DNA of 8,916 nt from an uncultured Bacillaceae bacterium (GTDB lineage: Bacteria > Bacillota > Bacilli > Bacillales > Caldibacillaceae), in NCBI GenBank assembly GCA_937951955.1, contig CALGAD010000153.1:1-8916 (forward strand). The letters run 5' to 3'. Positions 6,244 through 8,916 of the stretch are shown here, piece by piece; position 1 is the stretch's first letter, and each line of letters begins with the position of its first letter. Both the position numbers and the translations under genes were made by a program. The notes under the pieces were generated by a model. That model had not been told where the DNA came from, ran no database searches, and saw nothing but the letters and a program-made list of their open reading frames with translations.

Positions 6244-6302
6244 TCGGAGAAAAAGCCTGAAATGAGGCAGGAACGAGAAAAGAAATATTGTATTATGTTT
6301 AT

Positions 6303-6308
6303 GGGTGA
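6303..6308 (+). promoter_or_regulatory. Shine-Dalgarno site that decides the response-regulator start
   Basis: GGGTGA lies 6 bases before ATG 6315. It directly abuts the in-frame TTG at 6309, so the ATG is preferred. A TATTAT (-10-like, 6291-6296) lies just upstream but lacks a recognisable -35, so I do not call a promoter. Confidence 0.5.
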
Positions 6309-6314
6309 TTGGCG

Positions 6315-7028
6315 ATGGAGAATGTAAAACATAAAAAGTTGCTAGTTGTCGATGATGAACCGGAAATCAGGCAGATGATCGATCGTTTTTTGCGAAATGA
6401 AGGATTTAGCCGGATCTTCCATGCAGCAAGTTTCGCAGAAGCACTGGAAGTTTTTCATACTGTTAAACCGGATCTGGCGATTTTAGATGTGATGCTTCCT
6501 GATGGCGATGGCTTTTCACTTCTTTCTTCCATAAGGCAAACGTCCAATATTCCCGTGTTATTTTTAACAGCTCGTGGGGAAGATGAAGACCGTTTATTGG
6601 GGCTTGGCCTTGGAGCGGACGATTATATGGTAAAGCCCTTTTTACCTCGAGAGCTCGTACTTCGTATCACCGCCATATTGAGGAGGGTTTATGCCCCACC
6701 GCAACAAGAGCGCTATCCTGTCTTTCAGCTAGGAAGCAGGTTGGTGGACCTTGAAAGTGGGATTGTCAGCAATAACGGGGATGAATTACCTTTGACAGCG
6801 AAAGAACATGCCCTTCTTTTGAAACTTTACGAAAATCGGAATCGCATCGTCACGAGTGATGCCCTCTGCCAGGCAGCCTGGGGAGATGATTATTTCGGCT
6901 ATGAAAATACGTTAATGGTGCATATCCGGCGTATTCGCGAAAAAATTGAAGTAAACCCATCGAAACCGGAATTTTTGCTGACGGTCCGGGGATTGGGATA
7001 TAAATTGATGGTAAGAGGAGACGAATGA
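6315..7028 (+). CDS. OmpR-family response regulator
   Basis: A 237-residue two-domain regulator, numbered from ATG 6315. The receiver domain (about 6-122) has the acidic pair Asp13/Asp14 (VVDDEPEIR), the phospho-acceptor Asp58 (AILDVMLPDGDG), Thr85 (FLTARGEDED) and Lys107 (VKPFLPRELVLR). The OmpR/PhoB winged helix (about 140-235) shows LTAKEHALLLKLYENRNRIVT, the recognition helix ENTLMVHIRRIREKIE, and the C-terminal hairpin TVRGLGYKL. All residues needed for phosphorylation are present. It overlaps the kinase gene by four bases (ATGA) and is divergent from the LanFEG-type transporter, as in NisRK/SpaRK- and CprRK-like systems. The phased repeats at 6200-6243 are its likely target and may also give autoregulation. 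Confidence 0.92.
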   Translation: MENVKHKKLLVVDDEPEIRQMIDRFLRNEGFSRIFHAASFAEALEVFHTVKPDLAILDVMLPDGDGFSLLSSIRQTSNIPVLFLTARGEDEDRLLGLGLGADDYMVKPFLPRELVLRITAILRRVYAPPQQERYPVFQLGSRLVDLESGIVSNNGDELPLTAKEHALLLKLYENRNRIVTSDALCQAAWGDDYFGYENTLMVHIRRIREKIEVNPSKPEFLLTVRGLGYKLMVRGDE

Positions 7029-8431
7029 TGCGAAGCACAGCGCGTATTCTAAAACGATTTATCGGGGCAACGATGTTGATTTCTGCTTTTTTGCTCGTTT
7101 TTAATTTCGTTTTGATCGGTGTCTGGGTGTTTAACGGGATGAATGAAGGCGGATCACCGACAAGGGTCGTACAGCAAGTTGCGGCGGGACTACAGGCAGG
7201 GAATCAGCAGTTCGCTTTAGATGAGGTAGCCATCGAGTTACTCGAACAAAATCAAGCCTGGGCGCTATTGATTGATGATGAGGGCCAGGTTTTATGGGAC
7301 TATCATGCGCCCGAAAATTTACCCGATACTTATTCCGTTATCGATGTTGCGAAGTTTACGAAATGGTATTTAGAAGATTATCCCGTTTTTACATGGGAAC
7401 ATGAGAATGGCCTGGTCGTTGTTGGGTATCCGAAAGACAGTCTCGTAAAATATCAATACCATTTACCAATTCAATGGGTAGGAACTTTGCCGCTAAAAAT
7501 TTTTGCATTACTCATTATCAATCTAGTTGTGGGACTGCTTCTTTCCTTAATTATCGGCTATAAACTCGTCCGTTCCATCCGTCCGTTAACGGAAGGAATT
7601 CAGGCATTAGGCGAGGACCAGGAAGTATTTATCGAGCCGAAGGGGATATTACAAGACCTGGCGCAAAACATCAACCGGGTTGCAAGTTTATTGCGACAAA
7701 AAAATTTACGTTTAAAGGAAAGGGATGAAGCCCGTTCCAACTGGATTGCCGGGATTTCCCATGATATTCGTACCCCGCTTTCGATGATTCTTGGGTATTC
7801 CAGTGCCTGGGAAGAAAACCCGACGCTTCCTGAGGAGCAGCGGAAAGAAGCAGGTATTATCCGGAGACACGCTGAGAATTTGCGCAGTCTTGTCAATGAT
7901 TTAAATCTCGTATCCATGCTGGAGTACGAAATGCAGCCTTTGCAAAAGCGACAATTAAGACTTGCTGCACTCGTTAGACAGGTGGCCACGGAATTTCTAA
8001 ATAATGGCTTGGATGAACAGTTTTCTTTAGAAATTGCCACTTTGGATGAAAGGGCTCAGGTTGAGGGGGATGAACGTCTGTTAAAACGGGCCATCACGAA
8101 TTTGATTCAAAATAGCATGAACCACAATCCGGAAGGTTGTACCATAACTTTACAGGTATCGGTCCAGGAAGAATATGGAACATGTCGCTTAACTGTAGAA
8201 GATAATGGAAAAGGTATTCCAGAAAATAAAATTCCTGAATTACTGGAGTTACCTTATTCTTCCAAAAGAAAGCAGTCACAAAGAAGCGGGCACGGTCTGG
8301 GGCTTCCGATGGTGGCAAGAATTGCAAAAGCCCATCAAGGCCATTTCATTTTAGATAGTGATACAGGAAAAGGTGTAAAAGCAGAAATCGTATTACCGAC
8401 TAAAAATAGTGACAGCACAAAAACTGTATAA
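7025..8431 (+). CDS. Sensor histidine kinase, partner of the upstream response regulator
   Basis: A 468-residue membrane kinase. Membrane segment 1 (about 13-35) and segment 2 (about 154-178) enclose an extracellular sensor of about 118 residues with IDDEGQVLWDY and EDYPVFTWEHENGLVVVGYP, which resembles the sensor of kinases paired with lantibiotic-resistance transporters. A HAMP-like linker (about 179-232) leads to the DHp helix SHDIRTPLSMI with phospho-acceptor His246. The ATPase domain has the N-box (Asn363), G1 EDNGKGI (392-398) and G2 GHGLGL (422-427), so it looks active. The start overlaps the regulator stop (ATGA). AGGAG ends 4 bases before ATG 7025 and 7 bases before the next codon, ATG 7028, so the second may be the true start. 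Probable role: sensing the peptide antibiotic and phosphorylating the regulator. The ligand is unknown. Confidence 0.9.
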   Translation: MMRSTARILKRFIGATMLISAFLLVFNFVLIGVWVFNGMNEGGSPTRVVQQVAAGLQAGNQQFALDEVAIELLEQNQAWALLIDDEGQVLWDYHAPENLPDTYSVIDVAKFTKWYLEDYPVFTWEHENGLVVVGYPKDSLVKYQYHLPIQWVGTLPLKIFALLIINLVVGLLLSLIIGYKLVRSIRPLTEGIQALGEDQEVFIEPKGILQDLAQNINRVASLLRQKNLRLKERDEARSNWIAGISHDIRTPLSMILGYSSAWEENPTLPEEQRKEAGIIRRHAENLRSLVNDLNLVSMLEYEMQPLQKRQLRLAALVRQVATEFLNNGLDEQFSLEIATLDERAQVEGDERLLKRAITNLIQNSMNHNPEGCTITLQVSVQEEYGTCRLTVEDNGKGIPENKIPELLELPYSSKRKQSQRSGHGLGLPMVARIAKAHQGHFILDSDTGKGVKAEIVLPTKNSDSTKTV

Positions 8432-8437
8432 GGTTTT

Positions 8438-8916
8438 CTAGGGACGTTGCTCCCATGGTTCAAGCTGACCGATCGTATAGATTGGTTTCTTTCTTTGAAT
8501 AGCGGTGATAACTCCACCGGCAATTTCCTCATGGGTTAACCATCTGGAGCGTCCGTTTTCAATGATAAAGCCTAATTGCACTTGATAATAAGTGCACCCA
8601 TGAGGAACCGGGACCTTCCTTCTAATTTTCTTTATATTAGCGCTGCTACCTAATATGTGGAATAGCTTCCATTGTTCACGATTTGCATTAATCGCATTGA
8701 TAATCACGGTAAGAGCATCAGGTGCATCGGAATGGATCCAGGCGACGACAAGATCAATGGGACCGTTTTTCTTTATCGCAGCATTTACATGCGCTTGCAA
8801 TTCTTCACTATTTCTATAATCGACAAGGACAGGTGTGAGATTATTCTTGAAGTTCGTTTTTTCGATCAGTTGCTCCATCCGCTCTGGATTGCGTGCGATG
8901 ACAGATACATGATACC
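8438..8916 (-). CDS. C-terminal part of an atypical short-chain dehydrogenase/reductase (5' end outside the window)
   Basis: The minus frame is open from the window edge to TAG at 8438-8440, giving 158 residues. The ATG at 8878 is internal: the frame upstream reads YHVSVIARNPER, the second beta strand of a Rossmann fold followed by Arg, which in SDRs often favours NADP(H). Further on, VDYRNSEEL and KKNGPIDLVVAWIHSDAP fit strands three and four, and LFHILGSSA fits the strand carrying the usual catalytic Ser. The usual YxxxK is not intact: TYYQVQLG has Tyr but no Lys in position. Enzymatic activity is therefore doubtful or non-standard. I recognise it as the kind of small SDR-like protein found in Bacillus relatives, with no known substrate. 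The glycine-rich cofactor motif should lie beyond the edge. It is convergent with the kinase gene, with 6 bp between the stops. Confidence 0.7.
   Translation of the reverse strand, partial: YHVSVIARNPERMEQLIEKTNFKNNLTPVLVDYRNSEELQAHVNAAIKKNGPIDLVVAWIHSDAPDALTVIINAINANREQWKLFHILGSSANIKKIRRKVPVPHGCTYYQVQLGFIIENGRSRWLTHEEIAGGVITAIQRKKPIYTIGQLEPWEQRP
8468..8496 (+). terminator. Possible terminator of the regulator-kinase operon, inside the convergent gene
   Basis: CCGATC (8469-8474) pairs with GATTGG (8480-8485) with one G-U pair, flanked by one more A-T pair, with loop GTATA, followed by TTTCTTTCTTT. It is short and its U-tract is broken by C's. It is the only terminator-like structure near the kinase stop and lies in the 3' end of the opposite-strand SDR gene. 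Confidence 0.3.

Noticed and set aside
6255..6271. Small inverted repeat GCCT...AGGC upstream of the response-regulator gene
   Set aside because: A 4-bp stem with a 6-base loop has little weight, and no U run follows.

Overview
The window looks like chromosomal DNA from a low-GC Gram-positive bacterium of the Bacillaceae. Shine-Dalgarno sites are strong (GGGAGGG, AAGGAGG, GGAGG), U-tailed hairpin terminators are clear, and both the lipoprotein signal and the gene families (YisU/YisV-like pair, lantibiotic-immunity ABC transporter with a two-component system) are typical of Bacillus relatives. No insertion sequence, phage gene, tRNA, rRNA or CRISPR array is visible.

Layout. 1-172 (minus): the decayed 5' end of what looks like an aminoglycoside-nucleotidyltransferase-like gene, frameshifted and cut by the window edge. 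173-552: no credible gene, but a good bidirectional terminator at 414-461. 553-2738: a divergent pair, a LysE/ArgO-type amino-acid exporter (minus, YisU-like) and a MocR/GntR regulator with an aminotransferase-like domain (plus, YisV-like). They share a 116-bp control region with a perfect 7-bp dyad. 2974-3624 (plus): a lipoprotein of unknown function, ending at a strong terminator shared with the convergent operon that follows.

3732-8431 is the most interesting block: a LanFEG/MutFEG-type ABC transporter (ATPase then two permeases, minus strand, tightly coupled) divergent from an OmpR-family response regulator and its histidine kinase (plus strand, ATGA overlap). The 163-bp divergent region carries four direct repeats with an ACCT core at exactly 11-bp spacing, which is the expected form of an OmpR-type operator. 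They end just upstream of a TATATT -10 box for the transporter. The ATPase has glutamate where most ABC proteins have the Q-loop glutamine, a hallmark described for lantibiotic-immunity (LanF) ATPases. No lanthipeptide precursor or modification enzyme is present, so I read this as a stand-alone, kinase-controlled system for sensing and resisting a lantibiotic or similar membrane-active peptide.

8438-8916 (minus): the C-terminal part of an atypical short-chain dehydrogenase/reductase, convergent with the kinase gene and only 6 bp away.

I found no wholly new kind of system. The best leads are the phased operator, the orphan LanFEG-RK module and the dyad between the exporter and the MocR gene.
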